Assembly (NCBI RefSeq): GCF_000308695.1
Contig: NZ_BAGG01000264.1
Span: 1-64,000, forward strand
Length of the DNA stretch: 64,000 bases
Source of the DNA: Nocardia takedensis NBRC 100417
GTDB lineage: Bacteria > Actinomycetota > Actinomycetes > Mycobacteriales > Mycobacteriaceae
Direction of reading: 5' to 3'
Position 1 is the first letter of the stretch, and every line of letters starts with the position of its first letter. Position numbers and translations under genes: made by a program. The notes below the pieces were generated by a model, which searched no databases, had not been told where the DNA came from, and worked only from the letters and a program-made list of their open reading frames with translations. Positions 9,177 to 17,892 of this stretch are shown here, in pieces.

Positions 9177-9344
9177 GCCGCCTCGGCCCCGGCCCGCGGG
9201 AGCGCTGACTCTCGTTCGATGGAAGGAACGCGGCTTCGCCTGAGTCACGGGGTGATGTCGTACCAACCGGCTTACGCCGGCGCGGTGGGGACAGAACCGT
9301 GCGGGCACACCCAGCGCCCGCACCGGGCTCACGACGGGACCGGC

Positions 9345-10181
9345 TCAGGACCCGATGTGACTGTCGAGGAAGACGAGCAGGTCCTTGTTCAACTCCTCTT
9401 TGTGGGTGTCGGTGATGCCGTGCGGCGCGCCGGGATACACCGTCAACCGGGCGTCGGCGATCCGTGCCGCCGACGCCTTGCCGCCGACTTCGAACGGCAC
9501 CACCTGGTCGTCGTCGCCGTGCACGATCAGCGTCGGCACGTCGAAAGCGTCCAGGTCGTCGCGGAAATCGGTGGCCGAGAACGCCGCGATGCATTCGTAG
9601 GCGTTGTGCGCGCCGGATTGCAGGCCCTGGCGCCAGAACGCGTCGCGCATCCCCTGCGACGGGTGCTGATCGGGCCGGTTGTTGCCGAAGAACGGCCCGT
9701 CCGCGAGGTCGCGGTAGGTCTGCGACCGGTCCGCGAGCGAGGCCGCGCGGATCCCGTCGAACACCTCCACCGGCACACCGCCCGGGTTGTCCTCGGTCCG
9801 CAGCATGAACGGCGGGACGGCCGAGACCAGGACGATCTGCGCCACGCGGTCGGTGCCGTGCCTGCCCACGTAGCGGGCGACCTCGCCGCCGCCGGTGGAG
9901 AACCCGATCAACGTGATCTCGCGCAGATCCAGGTGTTCGATCAGGCCGGCGAGGTCGTCGGCGTAGGTGTTCATCTCGTTGCCCGACCAGGTCTGCGACG
10001 AGCGTCCGTGCCCGCGCCGGTCGTGGGCGACGACGCGATACCCGTGGGTCGCCAGGAACTGTTGCTGGGCCTCCCAACTGTCCGAGCTCAGCGGCCACCC
10101 GTGGCTCAGCACGACCGGGCGACCGGCGCCCCAGTCCTTGTAGTAGATGTCGGTGCCGTCGAAGGTGGTGTGGAAGGGCAT
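9345..10181 (-). CDS. Alpha/beta hydrolase, non-heme haloperoxidase/arylesterase type
   Basis: 278 residues, typical of cofactor-free perhydrolases/arylesterases. The oxyanion motif [12 protein letters not shown], nucleophile Ser95 in GFSTGGGE, acid in HGDDDQVVP and His in APHGITDTH are all visible. These enzymes hydrolyse esters and can form peracids; the in vivo substrate is unknown. The start at 10181 has GAGGAG before it. A very strong inverted repeat sits directly upstream (10198-10230). The gene stands alone. Confidence 0.9.
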   Translation of the reverse strand: MPFHTTFDGTDIYYKDWGAGRPVVLSHGWPLSSDSWEAQQQFLATHGYRVVAHDRRGHGRSSQTWSGNEMNTYADDLAGLIEHLDLREITLIGFSTGGGEVARYVGRHGTDRVAQIVLVSAVPPFMLRTEDNPGGVPVEVFDGIRAASLADRSQTYRDLADGPFFGNNRPDQHPSQGMRDAFWRQGLQSGAHNAYECIAAFSATDFRDDLDAFDVPTLIVHGDDDQVVPFEVGGKASAARIADARLTVYPGAPHGITDTHKEELNKDLLVFLDSHIGS

Positions 10182-10197
10182 GGTGGCTCCTCGCGCG

Positions 10198-10230
10198 GTG
10201 CTCGGTGACGGTCGGTCCGTCACCGAGCAC
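10198..10230. promoter_or_regulatory. 14-bp perfect inverted repeat in the haloperoxidase leader
   Basis: The arms 10198-10211 and 10217-10230 are perfectly complementary, with a 5-nt loop (the arm reads GTGCTCGGTGACGG). It ends 17 bp from the start codon of the minus-strand hydrolase, just before its ribosome site. It could be an operator or an RNA hairpin acting on translation. Confidence 0.6.
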
Positions 10231-10372
10231 GCTAGGAGCGCGATCGGCCCGCGAACTGTGTCCTGGTGCACGGTTCTGTTCTCTGCGAGCACCGCGTCAC
10301 GGGGGAGTGAGGCCCTGTTCGGCCGGTGGTCTCGCCTCCGGCAGATACGAGCCGGTTCACGTTCGACGGCGT

Positions 10373-11704
10373 TCAGACTTCCACGTCGACGTCCCCGGCG
10401 GACGGTGGCGCGGATCGGGTTCCGGTGGCGGCGATTTCGGCGGCGACGGTGTCGATGAGTTCGTCGACGCCGCGGGCGGCGCGGATCTGGACGGCGAGCG
10501 CGGCGGCGGCGTCGCGGTAGCGAGGGGCGGCGAGGATCTTGCGCACGGCGCGGCGCACGGCGGCGGGCGCGGGACTGCCGGTGCGCAGGTTGATCCCGGT
10601 GCCCGACCACGCGACCCGGGCGGCTACTTCGGGTTTGTCCTCGGTGTCGCCGGCGATCACGATCGGGACGCCGTGGGCGAGGGCGTAGTGCACGCCGCCG
10701 TAGCCGCCGTTGGTGACCAGCACGTCGAGTCGGGGGAACAGGCGGTCGTAGGGCAGGAATTCGGCGGCGCGCGCGTTGGCGGGCAGCGTGCCGAGGTGAT
10801 CGATCGGCCTGCCGCCGGTGGTGACGATGACGAGGACGTCCTCCTCGGCGAGCGCGTCGAGGGTGGGCCGGACGAGTTCGTCGAAATCCCGGTTGGCGAT
10901 GGTGCCCTGGGTGACCAGCACCGCCGGTCGGTCGGTGTCGAGTTCGTCCCACCAGGGCGGGACGGCGGAGTCGGAGGAGGCGATGATCGGCCCGGCGAAA
11001 CGCAGCGGGAGCGGGAGATCGGGTCGGGGATATTCGAATCCGGGAACCGACAGTTGGATGATCGCCTCGGCGGTGCTGATCCAGTTGACGACGAAGGCGG
11101 GGGAATCGCGGTGGTGCACGGCGCGGTGCAGTGCGTCGAGTTGGGCTTGGACGGGGGCGAAGACCACTTTCTCGACCACCGCGCGCAGGAGGGTGTTGCG
11201 CACGCGATTGAGGGGGCCGCGCCACGGGCGCATGCCCAGTCCGAACGGCGGCGCCGCCGAGGAGCTCAACATCAGGGGCAGCATGCCCGCGACTATCACC
11301 GGCGGACGGGTGTCGCGCGGGTGGCCGCCGAGGAACATCGCGCCGACGAAGGTCGGGTCCACGAGGACGACATCGGGTCGCTGGTCCGGGTCGCTGGTCT
11401 GTGCCAGCAGCGCCTCGTATTGGGCGCGGGCGGGGACGAGGAAGATTCGCGCGACATCCCCGCGCAGGGCGGCGATGCCCGTGGGGTGGTCGGTGCCCGC
11501 TTCGGGGGCCATCAGTCGGTCGTCGAAGTCGGCTTCGGCGGGCAGCGAGAGGAATTCGCTGCCGGTCCGGGTGACGGCCTCGGCGAATCGCGCTCCGGTC
11601 AGGATTCGGACGTGGTCGCCGCGCCGGACGAGTTCGGCGGCGATGCCGAGCAGCGGTGTGATGTGGCCGTGGATGGGGACGCAGGCGATGAGATAGCGGG
11701 GCAT
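10373..11704 (-). CDS. UDP-glycosyltransferase, macrolide/MGT type
   Basis: 443 residues with the GT-B fold of family GT1. The N-terminal acceptor domain opens with [18 protein letters not shown]. The C-terminal donor site reads [20 protein letters not shown] and ends [19 protein letters not shown]. Such enzymes transfer a sugar to small lipophilic acceptors such as macrolides, flavonoids or antibiotics. The start at 11704 is chosen for the AAGG site before it. It is divergent from the TetR gene at 11816, suggesting xenobiotic-responsive control. Confidence 0.9.
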   Translation of the reverse strand: MPRYLIACVPIHGHITPLLGIAAELVRRGDHVRILTGARFAEAVTRTGSEFLSLPAEADFDDRLMAPEAGTDHPTGIAALRGDVARIFLVPARAQYEALLAQTSDPDQRPDVVLVDPTFVGAMFLGGHPRDTRPPVIVAGMLPLMLSSSAAPPFGLGMRPWRGPLNRVRNTLLRAVVEKVVFAPVQAQLDALHRAVHHRDSPAFVVNWISTAEAIIQLSVPGFEYPRPDLPLPLRFAGPIIASSDSAVPPWWDELDTDRPAVLVTQGTIANRDFDELVRPTLDALAEEDVLVIVTTGGRPIDHLGTLPANARAAEFLPYDRLFPRLDVLVTNGGYGGVHYALAHGVPIVIAGDTEDKPEVAARVAWSGTGINLRTGSPAPAAVRRAVRKILAAPRYRDAAAALAVQIRAARGVDELIDTVAAEIAATGTRSAPPSAGDVDVEV

Positions 11705-11752
11705 GGTCGGCCTTCGTTCTTCATTCGAGATGTCGGAAGTCATCGGTACATG

Positions 11753-11766
11753 CTGGTGTTCACCAG
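11753..11766. promoter_or_regulatory. Putative TetR operator CTGGTG-TT-CACCAG
   Basis: A perfect 6-bp inverted repeat with a 2-nt spacer lies centrally in the 111-bp gap between the divergent glycosyltransferase and TetR genes. Its position suits autoregulation and repression of the transferase. Confidence 0.5.
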
Positions 11767-11815
11767 TACGCTATACCGGTCAATGTGTCGAAGAAAGTCG
11801 AAGGGAGAGGTGCCC

Positions 11816-12457
11816 GTGTCCGGCTATGTCTCACCGCTGCGGGCCCGGCAGGCCGCGCAGACCCGCCGGGCCGTGATCGACGCCGCCGCCGAACTGTTCG
11901 CCGCGCAGGGCTACGGGCGCACCTCGCTGCGGCAGATCGCCGCCGTGGCGGGGGTATCGCTGGAAACCGTGCAGGCGCAGGGGCGTAAGCGCAGTCTGCT
12001 GGCCTCGGCCGTGCGGATCAGCAGTTTCGGCCGCGACGTCGACGAGTCGGTGCTGGCGGCTCCCGAAGCGGCCGCGCTGCAAGCGGCTTCGACGCCGGAG
12101 CAGTTCGCGGTCGCGGCGGCGCGACTGCTGGCGGGTTTGGCCTCGCGCACGGCGGGGGTGTGGCGCGCGTTCGTCTCGGCGGCGGCCGACGACCCGGAAG
12201 TCGACGCCGAACTGTCGCAGGTCGACGCGATGATCCGGGCCAATGTCGCGGGGGCCGTGCAGGTGATCTCCGACCGTGGTTGGCTGCGCACGGATATCGA
12301 CACCGACGAGCTCACCACGAACCTGTGGCTGCTGGTCTCCAACGACAACTACGACAAGCTCACCCGCCGCCTCGGCTGGAACACCCGCACCTACGAGCGG
12401 TGGCTGACCCGCGCGATCACCGACCTGCTGTTCCGTCCCGCCCCCGAGAAGCCCTGA
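11816..12457 (+). CDS. TetR family transcriptional regulator
   Basis: 213 residues. The helix-turn-helix is in AAELFAAQGYGRTSLRQIAA followed by VAGVSLETVQAQGRKRSLL. The GTG at 11816 is preferred because GGGAG lies eight bases upstream; another GTG at 11810 is too close to it. It is divergent from the glycosyltransferase, which it probably controls. It converges on the PfkB kinase gene with 17 bp between. Confidence 0.85.
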   Translation: MSGYVSPLRARQAAQTRRAVIDAAAELFAAQGYGRTSLRQIAAVAGVSLETVQAQGRKRSLLASAVRISSFGRDVDESVLAAPEAAALQAASTPEQFAVAAARLLAGLASRTAGVWRAFVSAAADDPEVDAELSQVDAMIRANVAGAVQVISDRGWLRTDIDTDELTTNLWLLVSNDNYDKLTRRLGWNTRTYERWLTRAITDLLFRPAPEKP

Positions 12458-12474
12458 GCCCCCGCGGGGCGGGG

Positions 12475-13425
12475 TCAGTTCGTCAGGGTGAAGGTTGTCG
12501 CGAGTGTCGGGGTGGTGGCGGCGAATTCGTCTACGGCGGCGAGGTCGAAGTCGCCGTGGTCGCTGCCCAGGCCGCCCGCGACCAATGCCGCGGTGGCGCA
12601 ACCCAGTACGGCCGCCCGGCGCGGATCACGACCGGCGGCGACGCCGACCAGGAATCCGGCGGAGAAGGCGTCGCCGCATCCGGTGGTGTCGACCACCGAG
12701 GCGGCGAACGCGGGGACGTGGATGAGCTCGTCGCCCCGCGCGAGCAGGACGCCGTCGCCGCCCATGGTCGCGGCGACCAGGCCCGCGCCGAGGTCGAGCA
12801 GCGCGCGGCAGGCGGCGGCGGGATCGTCCAGTGAGGTGAATCCCGTGACCTGTTCGAGGTTGGGCAGCAGGTAATCGGTGTGGGCCAGTGCCGGTGCGAT
12901 GAGATCGGTCGTGCCCAGTTCGCCGGGCGCGATCAGGTCCACGGAGGTGGTGAGTCCGAGTTCCTTGGCGCGGCGCAGGATTTCGCCGGCGTTGTCCGGG
13001 CCGAGCAGTTCCGGTGCGCCGAGGTGCAGGTGATCCGCCTCGGCAAGGACGTCCCACACGACGTCGGAGGGAGTGAACGCGGTGTTGGCGCCGAGCAGGT
13101 GCAGGCTCGGGCGGTCGCCGTTGGGGCGGATCGGCAGGATCGAGGCCGAGGTCGGGGCGTTCGCGGTGCGCACGATCATGCCGGTGTCGATGCCCGCGCG
13201 GGTCAGCAGGGTGACGAGCATGTCGCCGGTGGCGTCGTCGCCGACGGCGCCCGCGCTGGACACGGTCGCGCCGAGTTTGGCGAGGCTGAGCGCGGTACCC
13301 GCGGCGGTGCCCGCCGCGGTGATGCGGATCTGCTGCACCAGGGCGGTGGCCTGGCCCGGGGGAATGGCTTCGACCGGGTGCACGAGGACGTCCAGAATGT
13401 GCGCTCCCATGGTGACGACCTTCAC
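12475..13425 (-). CDS. PfkB family carbohydrate kinase
   Basis: 316 residues of the ribokinase fold. The C-terminal ATP/substrate motif DTTGCGDAFSAGF carries the catalytic Asp. The N-terminal glycine region AAGTAAGTALSLAKLGA is the family's sugar-binding motif. Its GTG start (13425) overlaps the stop of the class II aldolase gene by four bases, so the two are translationally coupled, with the kinase second. Kinase plus aldolase fits a route that phosphorylates a sugar and cleaves it to C2/C3 units, as in fuculose-type or 5-deoxyribose disposal. No isomerase is encoded here, so the sugar is undetermined. Confidence 0.88.
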   Translation of the reverse strand: MKVVTMGAHILDVLVHPVEAIPPGQATALVQQIRITAAGTAAGTALSLAKLGATVSSAGAVGDDATGDMLVTLLTRAGIDTGMIVRTANAPTSASILPIRPNGDRPSLHLLGANTAFTPSDVVWDVLAEADHLHLGAPELLGPDNAGEILRRAKELGLTTSVDLIAPGELGTTDLIAPALAHTDYLLPNLEQVTGFTSLDDPAAACRALLDLGAGLVAATMGGDGVLLARGDELIHVPAFAASVVDTTGCGDAFSAGFLVGVAAGRDPRRAAVLGCATAALVAGGLGSDHGDFDLAAVDEFAATTPTLATTFTLTN

Positions 13426-14111
13426 TGCTGCTCCTGTTCCACGGGGTTGCCGGTCTCGGCGGGACGGGTCGTGCCGTAGCCGCGGGTCAACGCGGCCCGG
13501 ATCACGGCGGCTTGCTGTTCGTCGTCGAGCAGGCGCGGGCCACCCAGGATCCGGGCGTCGAGGAAGACCGCGCACGCCCACTCCAGCAACAGGGCGTTGT
13601 CGACGGCCTTGGCCAGGGACGCGCCGATCGTCACCGCGCCGTGGTTGGCCAGCAGCGCGGCCTGCTTGCCGCGCAGCGCACGCACGGTCGACTCGGCCAG
13701 TTCGGGGGTGCCGAACGGGTGGAACGGCACGACCGGGGTGTCGCCGCCGAGCAGCAGTTGCTGGTAGTGGAAGACGGGCAGAACGGTCTCGGCGCACGCG
13801 ACCGCGGTGGATTTCGGCGCGTGCGTGTGCACGAGGGCGCCGATGTCGAGATCGCGGTAGCACCGGAGGTGCAGATCCAGTTCGGAGGTGGGTGCGAGGG
13901 CTCCGCCGACCTGGGTTCCGTCCAGGGTGAGCACGCACAGATCGTCGGCCTCGATATCGCCGAGGTCCGCGCCGGTGGGGGTGATCACCACGTGGTCGCC
14001 GGATCGGCTGCTCACATTGCCCGCGGTGCCGATGAGCAGGCCCCGCGCGGCCAGCATGCGACAGATCTCGGCCAGTTCTCGGCGTAGGTCGGGCAGCGGC
14101 GTCGCGGTCAT
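13422..14111 (-). CDS. Class II aldolase/adducin family protein
   Basis: 229 residues, the normal length for fuculose-1-phosphate aldolase relatives. The zinc site is intact: His95 and His97 in LVHTHAPKS, His157 in ANHGAV, with the catalytic Glu77 in SELDLHL. The family does retro-aldol cleavage of phosphorylated sugars or decarboxylation. It is the first gene of a pair with the PfkB kinase (4-bp overlap). An ATG 12 bases upstream (14123) is an alternative start; neither has a clear ribosome site. Confidence 0.88.
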   Translation of the reverse strand: MTATPLPDLRRELAEICRMLAARGLLIGTAGNVSSRSGDHVVITPTGADLGDIEADDLCVLTLDGTQVGGALAPTSELDLHLRCYRDLDIGALVHTHAPKSTAVACAETVLPVFHYQQLLLGGDTPVVPFHPFGTPELAESTVRALRGKQAALLANHGAVTIGASLAKAVDNALLLEWACAVFLDARILGGPRLLDDEQQAAVIRAALTRGYGTTRPAETGNPVEQEQQ

Positions 14112-14173
14112 TGCGGACAGCATAGGTCGGAGCGGGCGAGGACGGGGTTGGTCCGGCGTGCGCGGTGCGGGTC

Positions 14174-14830
14174 TCAGCCCCGGTGCATCAGACCGGACCG
14201 GTAGGCGAGCACCACGGCCTGGGTGCGGTCGCGTGATCCCGTCTTGGTGACGATGTGGGCGACGTGGGTGCGCGTGGTGGCCGGGCTGATGAACAACCGG
14301 TCGCTGATCTCGCCGTTGGAGTGACCGAGGGCCATCAGGGTCAGCACCTCGCGTTCGCGGGTCGTCAACGCCGCCAGGGCCGTCGGCGCGGTGAGCGCGC
14401 GCGGGCCGGTGCGCCGCAACGCCGCCAGCACGCCGCCGATGACGGCGGGGTCGAGCCAGCCCTGTCCCGCCGCGCAGTGCCGGATGGCCTCGGCGAGCAC
14501 GGCGGGCGCGGCGTGTTTGAGCAGGAATCCGCTGGCCCCGGCCGCGAGCGCCTGCTGGACGGCGTCCTCGTCGTTGAACGTGGTGAGAACGAGAACCGTG
14601 GGCGGATCGACGGTTCCGGTGATCGCGCGGGTCGCGGCGATCCCGTCCACGACGGGCATCCGCAGGTCCATCACCACCACGTCGGGCCGCAATGCCGCCG
14701 CTCGTTCGATCGCCTCCGCGCCGTCGCCGACCTCGCCGACCACGGCGATGTCGGTGGTGGCGCCGAGCAGCATGACGCATCCGGCGCGCACGAGCGCTTC
14801 GTCTTCGGCGATGAGTACGGTGATCGTCAT
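14174..14830 (-). CDS. NarL/LuxR-type response regulator
   Basis: 218 residues. The receiver domain has the acidic pocket AEDEALV, the phospho-acceptor in VVMDLRMPVVDG and the conserved Lys in FLLKHA. A C-terminal LuxR helix-turn-helix follows: LTTREREVLTLMALGHSNGE. The start (14830) overlaps the stop of the sensor kinase gene by four bases, so it is coupled to its cognate kinase. Target genes are unknown. Confidence 0.93.
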   Translation of the reverse strand: MTITVLIAEDEALVRAGCVMLLGATTDIAVVGEVGDGAEAIERAAALRPDVVVMDLRMPVVDGIAATRAITGTVDPPTVLVLTTFNDEDAVQQALAAGASGFLLKHAAPAVLAEAIRHCAAGQGWLDPAVIGGVLAALRRTGPRALTAPTALAALTTREREVLTLMALGHSNGEISDRLFISPATTRTHVAHIVTKTGSRDRTQAVVLAYRSGLMHRG

Positions 14831-16014
14831 CGTGGGCTGTCTCCTGCGGCGATGCCGCGACCGGTCAGCGGCAGTTCGGTGTGGACGCGCCACCCGGCGT
14901 CCGCGGGACCGGATTCCATGTGCCCGCCCACCTCCCGCACCCGCTCGCGCAGGCCGCGCAGTCCGTGTCCGGAGGACAGTCCGCCCGCGGTGGGGCCGCG
15001 TCCGCCACCGCTGGTGATCGTGACGGTCACGGTGTCCGGGCGCCAGGTGATCGCGATGCGGGCGTCCGCGCCGCGTCCGGCGTGTTTGGTGATGTTGGTC
15101 AGCGATTCCTGCACGATGCGGTAGGCCGTGAGGTCGATATCGGGCGCCATCGCGCTCGGCGGGTCGCCGGTGACGGTCAGGTGCACGGTGATCCCGCCCG
15201 CGCGGGTCAGCGCGATCAGTTCCTCGATGGCGTCCAGACGTCGCGGAGCGTGGGTGTCGGGGGAGCGCAGCAGGCCGAGCAGGGTGTGCAGTTCGGCGAT
15301 GGCCCGCGCGCCCGCCTGCTCGATCGCCTCCAGCGCCCGGTCGGCGTGCGGATCGGCGCCGGTGCCCGCCGCGCGGGCGGCGCCCGCGTAGAGCACCATG
15401 CCCGCGACGGTGCCGGAGACGCTGTCGTGCAGTTCGCGAGCGAGGTGCCTGCGCTGGGCGGCCAAGGCGCGTTCGGCGTCGGCGGCCATGCGCCGACGGT
15501 CGGCCAGCGCTTGGCGATCACGGTGGTGGACCAGTCGGCCGATGCCCCAGACCACCGTCAGCAGCATCGCCCAGATCGTCGCCGCGACGAGGAACTGCCG
15601 CACATCCTGCGCGCCCGGGGTCGCCAGGGCGGAGTGGTAGCTGAACAGTCCGAGCGAGAGCGCGGTGAGCGGCAGGATGCGGGTGGCGACCGAGAAGGGC
15701 GTGCGCGCCGCCACGGTGTAGGCGGCGACCAGCAGGTAGGCGAACGGGAAGTAGGCGGGGATCAGGAAGTTGACGCCCGTGTAGACCCATTGCGCGGTCC
15801 ACACCGCGACCGGATGGCGGTGCCGCAGCAGCAGAACGGCGCCACAGCCGAGGGCGAGGACGGGCACGACCCAGATCGGCAGCGTCCCAACGACGCTCAG
15901 ATCGCGGTCGCCGGCCCAGAACACCAGATCCACCGCGGCCGCCGCCGCGACCACCGCGATCGCCGCGAGGCGACCGCCCCGCGTCCGCCTCGTGCGGTGC
16001 TCGCCTATCCCCAT
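14827..16014 (-). CDS. Sensor histidine kinase, NarL-family (HisKA_3)
   Basis: 395 residues. Five or so hydrophobic segments fill the first 165 residues, giving a membrane sensor without a large extracellular loop. The phospho-acceptor is in HLARELHDSVSGTVAGM. The N-box is in YRIVQESLTNITKHAG and the G-box region in GHGLRGLRERV. It is cotranscribed with the response regulator downstream (ATGA overlap) and overlaps the gene upstream by 10 bp. The signal sensed is unknown. Confidence 0.92.
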   Translation of the reverse strand: MGIGEHRTRRTRGGRLAAIAVVAAAAAVDLVFWAGDRDLSVVGTLPIWVVPVLALGCGAVLLLRHRHPVAVWTAQWVYTGVNFLIPAYFPFAYLLVAAYTVAARTPFSVATRILPLTALSLGLFSYHSALATPGAQDVRQFLVAATIWAMLLTVVWGIGRLVHHRDRQALADRRRMAADAERALAAQRRHLARELHDSVSGTVAGMVLYAGAARAAGTGADPHADRALEAIEQAGARAIAELHTLLGLLRSPDTHAPRRLDAIEELIALTRAGGITVHLTVTGDPPSAMAPDIDLTAYRIVQESLTNITKHAGRGADARIAITWRPDTVTVTITSGGGRGPTAGGLSSGHGLRGLRERVREVGGHMESGPADAGWRVHTELPLTGRGIAAGDSPR

Positions 16015-16480
16015 CCGAACACGATGCGGAACCAGTGGATGGGGTTGCCGATGAAGGTCGGTCCGCTCGCGAGGGGGGCGACGGTGCGCCCCGGCGGCGT
16101 CGCGTCGAGGACGGCGCGCAGGGCCGCCACGACTTCCTCGCGGGTGGGTTCGGGTCGCGGTTCGCCCACGAACACCGGCGGCGCGGTCGACGCGGTCGCC
16201 AAGTCGAGCAGCACCAGATCCGGGGCCTCGGTGACGACGCGGATTCTCGCGACGTCGATCACCTCGCCGAGCGCGGCACGAGTGTGGCAGCGGAAGCGCT
16301 GCACCGCCGCGTGTTTCGAGGCGGGATACGACGAAACGACGAGTCGATCGTCACCGCGCGGTAGTTCGAGGACACCGCCGCACGACGATTCGGAAACGGC
16401 GCGGCCCCGGCCATTCTGGAGCCCGTCGGACCGGTGACCGCGAAGGATCGCCGGCCACGCTCCGGAAAGGACCACCGTCA
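16005..16480 (-). CDS. Hypothetical protein upstream of the sensor kinase
   Basis: The frame ends in TAG at 16005, inside the start of the kinase gene, so the two are probably coupled. From about VLELPRGDDRLVVSSYPASK on, codon use is strongly GC3-biased and the sequence looks real, ending IHWFRIVFGWG. The start is uncertain: the only in-frame ATG that keeps this region (16480) shares its bases with the divergent secreted-protein start, and a GTG lies two codons further in. No family recognised. It may be a small accessory of the two-component system. Confidence 0.5.
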
Positions 16481-17160
16481 TGAATCGCACTCGCGCACTG
16501 CCGATCGCGCTGGGCATCGCCGCCGCGGCCGCCTTCGGCCTGCTGCCCGCCCAGGCGACCGCACTGCCCTACGGCCCGTACACCTGTCAGCAAGGATTCG
16601 TCTGGCGCGAGGCCTACAACGGCGACGCCGTGTGCGTGACGCCGGGCGACCGGGACACCGCGCGCACCGAGAACGCCCTGGCGGCCTCGCGGCGCGAACC
16701 CAACGGCGGCGCTTACGGACCCGACACCTGCAAACAGGGATTCGTCTGGCGCGAGGCGCGGCCCGCCGACCACGTCTGCGTGCCGCCCGACCGGCGCGAT
16801 CGCGCACGGGCCCAGAACAGCGAAGGCGTCCTGCGCCTGGCCGACGCCACGCAACTGCCCGCGGGCAACGTGGGTATCCGGACCGAGAAGCACCAACTCG
16901 GCGGGTGGATCTTCCTCAACGGCGGCAGTGGGCTGACCCCCGACGCCCGCATCGAGTTCCGGGCCGCGGGCCTCAACGCCAACGGGTACTGGCTGGGCGC
17001 GAGGCAGTCCGACGGCAGCGGCCGGTTGCCGCGGGAGACCGCGGCCCTGGCGGACGTGCGGTGCCAGTTGCCGCGCGACCGGGCCGCGACGGTCGTGGCG
17101 GTCGACACGCGCACCGGTATCGCGACCTCGGCGGGCACCACCTACGCGTTCAGTTGCTGA
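16480..17160 (+). CDS. Secreted protein with two tandem YGPxTC-QGFVWRE repeats
   Basis: 226 residues with a clear signal peptide (about residues 1-28, cleavage near QATA-LPYG). Two copies of a roughly 40-residue repeat follow: YGPYTCQQGFVWREAYNGD and YGPDTCKQGFVWREARPAD, each with two cysteines and ending in a VCV.P..RD.AR motif. The remaining half is beta-rich and ends in a cysteine (TYAFSC). AAAGGA lies eight bases before the ATG. Such repeats occur in exported actinomycete proteins of unknown role. A strong terminator hairpin follows. Confidence 0.8.
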   Translation: MNRTRALPIALGIAAAAAFGLLPAQATALPYGPYTCQQGFVWREAYNGDAVCVTPGDRDTARTENALAASRREPNGGAYGPDTCKQGFVWREARPADHVCVPPDRRDRARAQNSEGVLRLADATQLPAGNVGIRTEKHQLGGWIFLNGGSGLTPDARIEFRAAGLNANGYWLGARQSDGSGRLPRETAALADVRCQLPRDRAATVVAVDTRTGIATSAGTTYAFSC

Positions 17161-17181
17161 CCCGTTCACGGCGAGGACGTC

Positions 17182-17210
17182 ACGGCCCGCGGAATCCCGC
17201 CGCGGGCCGT
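17182..17210 (+). terminator. Hairpin terminator after the secreted repeat protein
   Basis: A perfect 11-bp stem (17182-17192 with 17200-17210) and a 7-nt loop begin 22 bases after the stop codon. No U-tract follows. Confidence 0.65.
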
Positions 17211-17892
17211 TCGACGGGTGCGGGGTTCCCGGTCCGAGATCGCCGGCTGGTTCGCCCGGAGCGCGCGGCGGCGGTGCGTCACAGGGATCGGGGGTGCGGC
17301 GTCCATCGCTGACCGACGTTCCGCGCGGATTCCACGGTGAGGTTTTCATCCGGAGTGAGTCGGTCACAAACCTCGCAAGTCGAATACTCCGCGAGAAATG
17401 AAACGGGCTGAATCCTGCGTTCCAATTCTTCGCCTCTGTTGTTCGATAATTCGCCATTCAGCAGAGACCTGTGTGGCGCGCAAACGGTGGATGCCCCGAG
17501 AATTCGGGGGGCTTCGGACCATCGGTACGCCCGTCCTATCGGAGGTCGAACAGTTGTTTTAATCACAGATTTCGACTGTAACGGGCTCCAGTTACTCGTA
17601 AGTAGCTGGGAGTTTGGGCACGCCATCGCCCGCTTCGCGGCGGTAGGCCCTCCCGATCGCCGTCGGGTTGCCTGAATCTTGGTGCGTCGCTACGGCTGTG
17701 TCGTGCACAGCATTTGCGGATCACGGAACTGGAAAGCTAGCATTTCGTGCAGTTGCACAATCCGAGTACGACCGCGACGGCCCGAGCATCTGAAGGTTAG
17801 CTGCCGGGGGGATTCTGTTCATCGACGACCAGGTGTGCCGAAGCGCGCGGTGGCTTCGGGTCGCACCTGTCGAAAAGTCCTGGGGGCAGTTC
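17211..17892. other. AT-richer intergenic stretch with stem-loops, no confident gene
   Basis: About 680 bases separate the terminator from the GT39-like gene. Base composition is visibly less GC-rich than anywhere else nearby, and the short open frames on both strands lack GC3 bias. Two stem-loops are seen: a 6-bp stem at 17494-17509 and an imperfect 11-bp stem at 17586-17612 (one bulge, loop CGTA). It may be a long leader, a promoter island or a remnant of transferred DNA. Confidence 0.5.

Noticed and set aside
17279-17626. 115-codon minus-strand frame in the AT-rich gap
   Set aside because: No third-position GC bias, no family and no ribosome site; kept as unassigned sequence.
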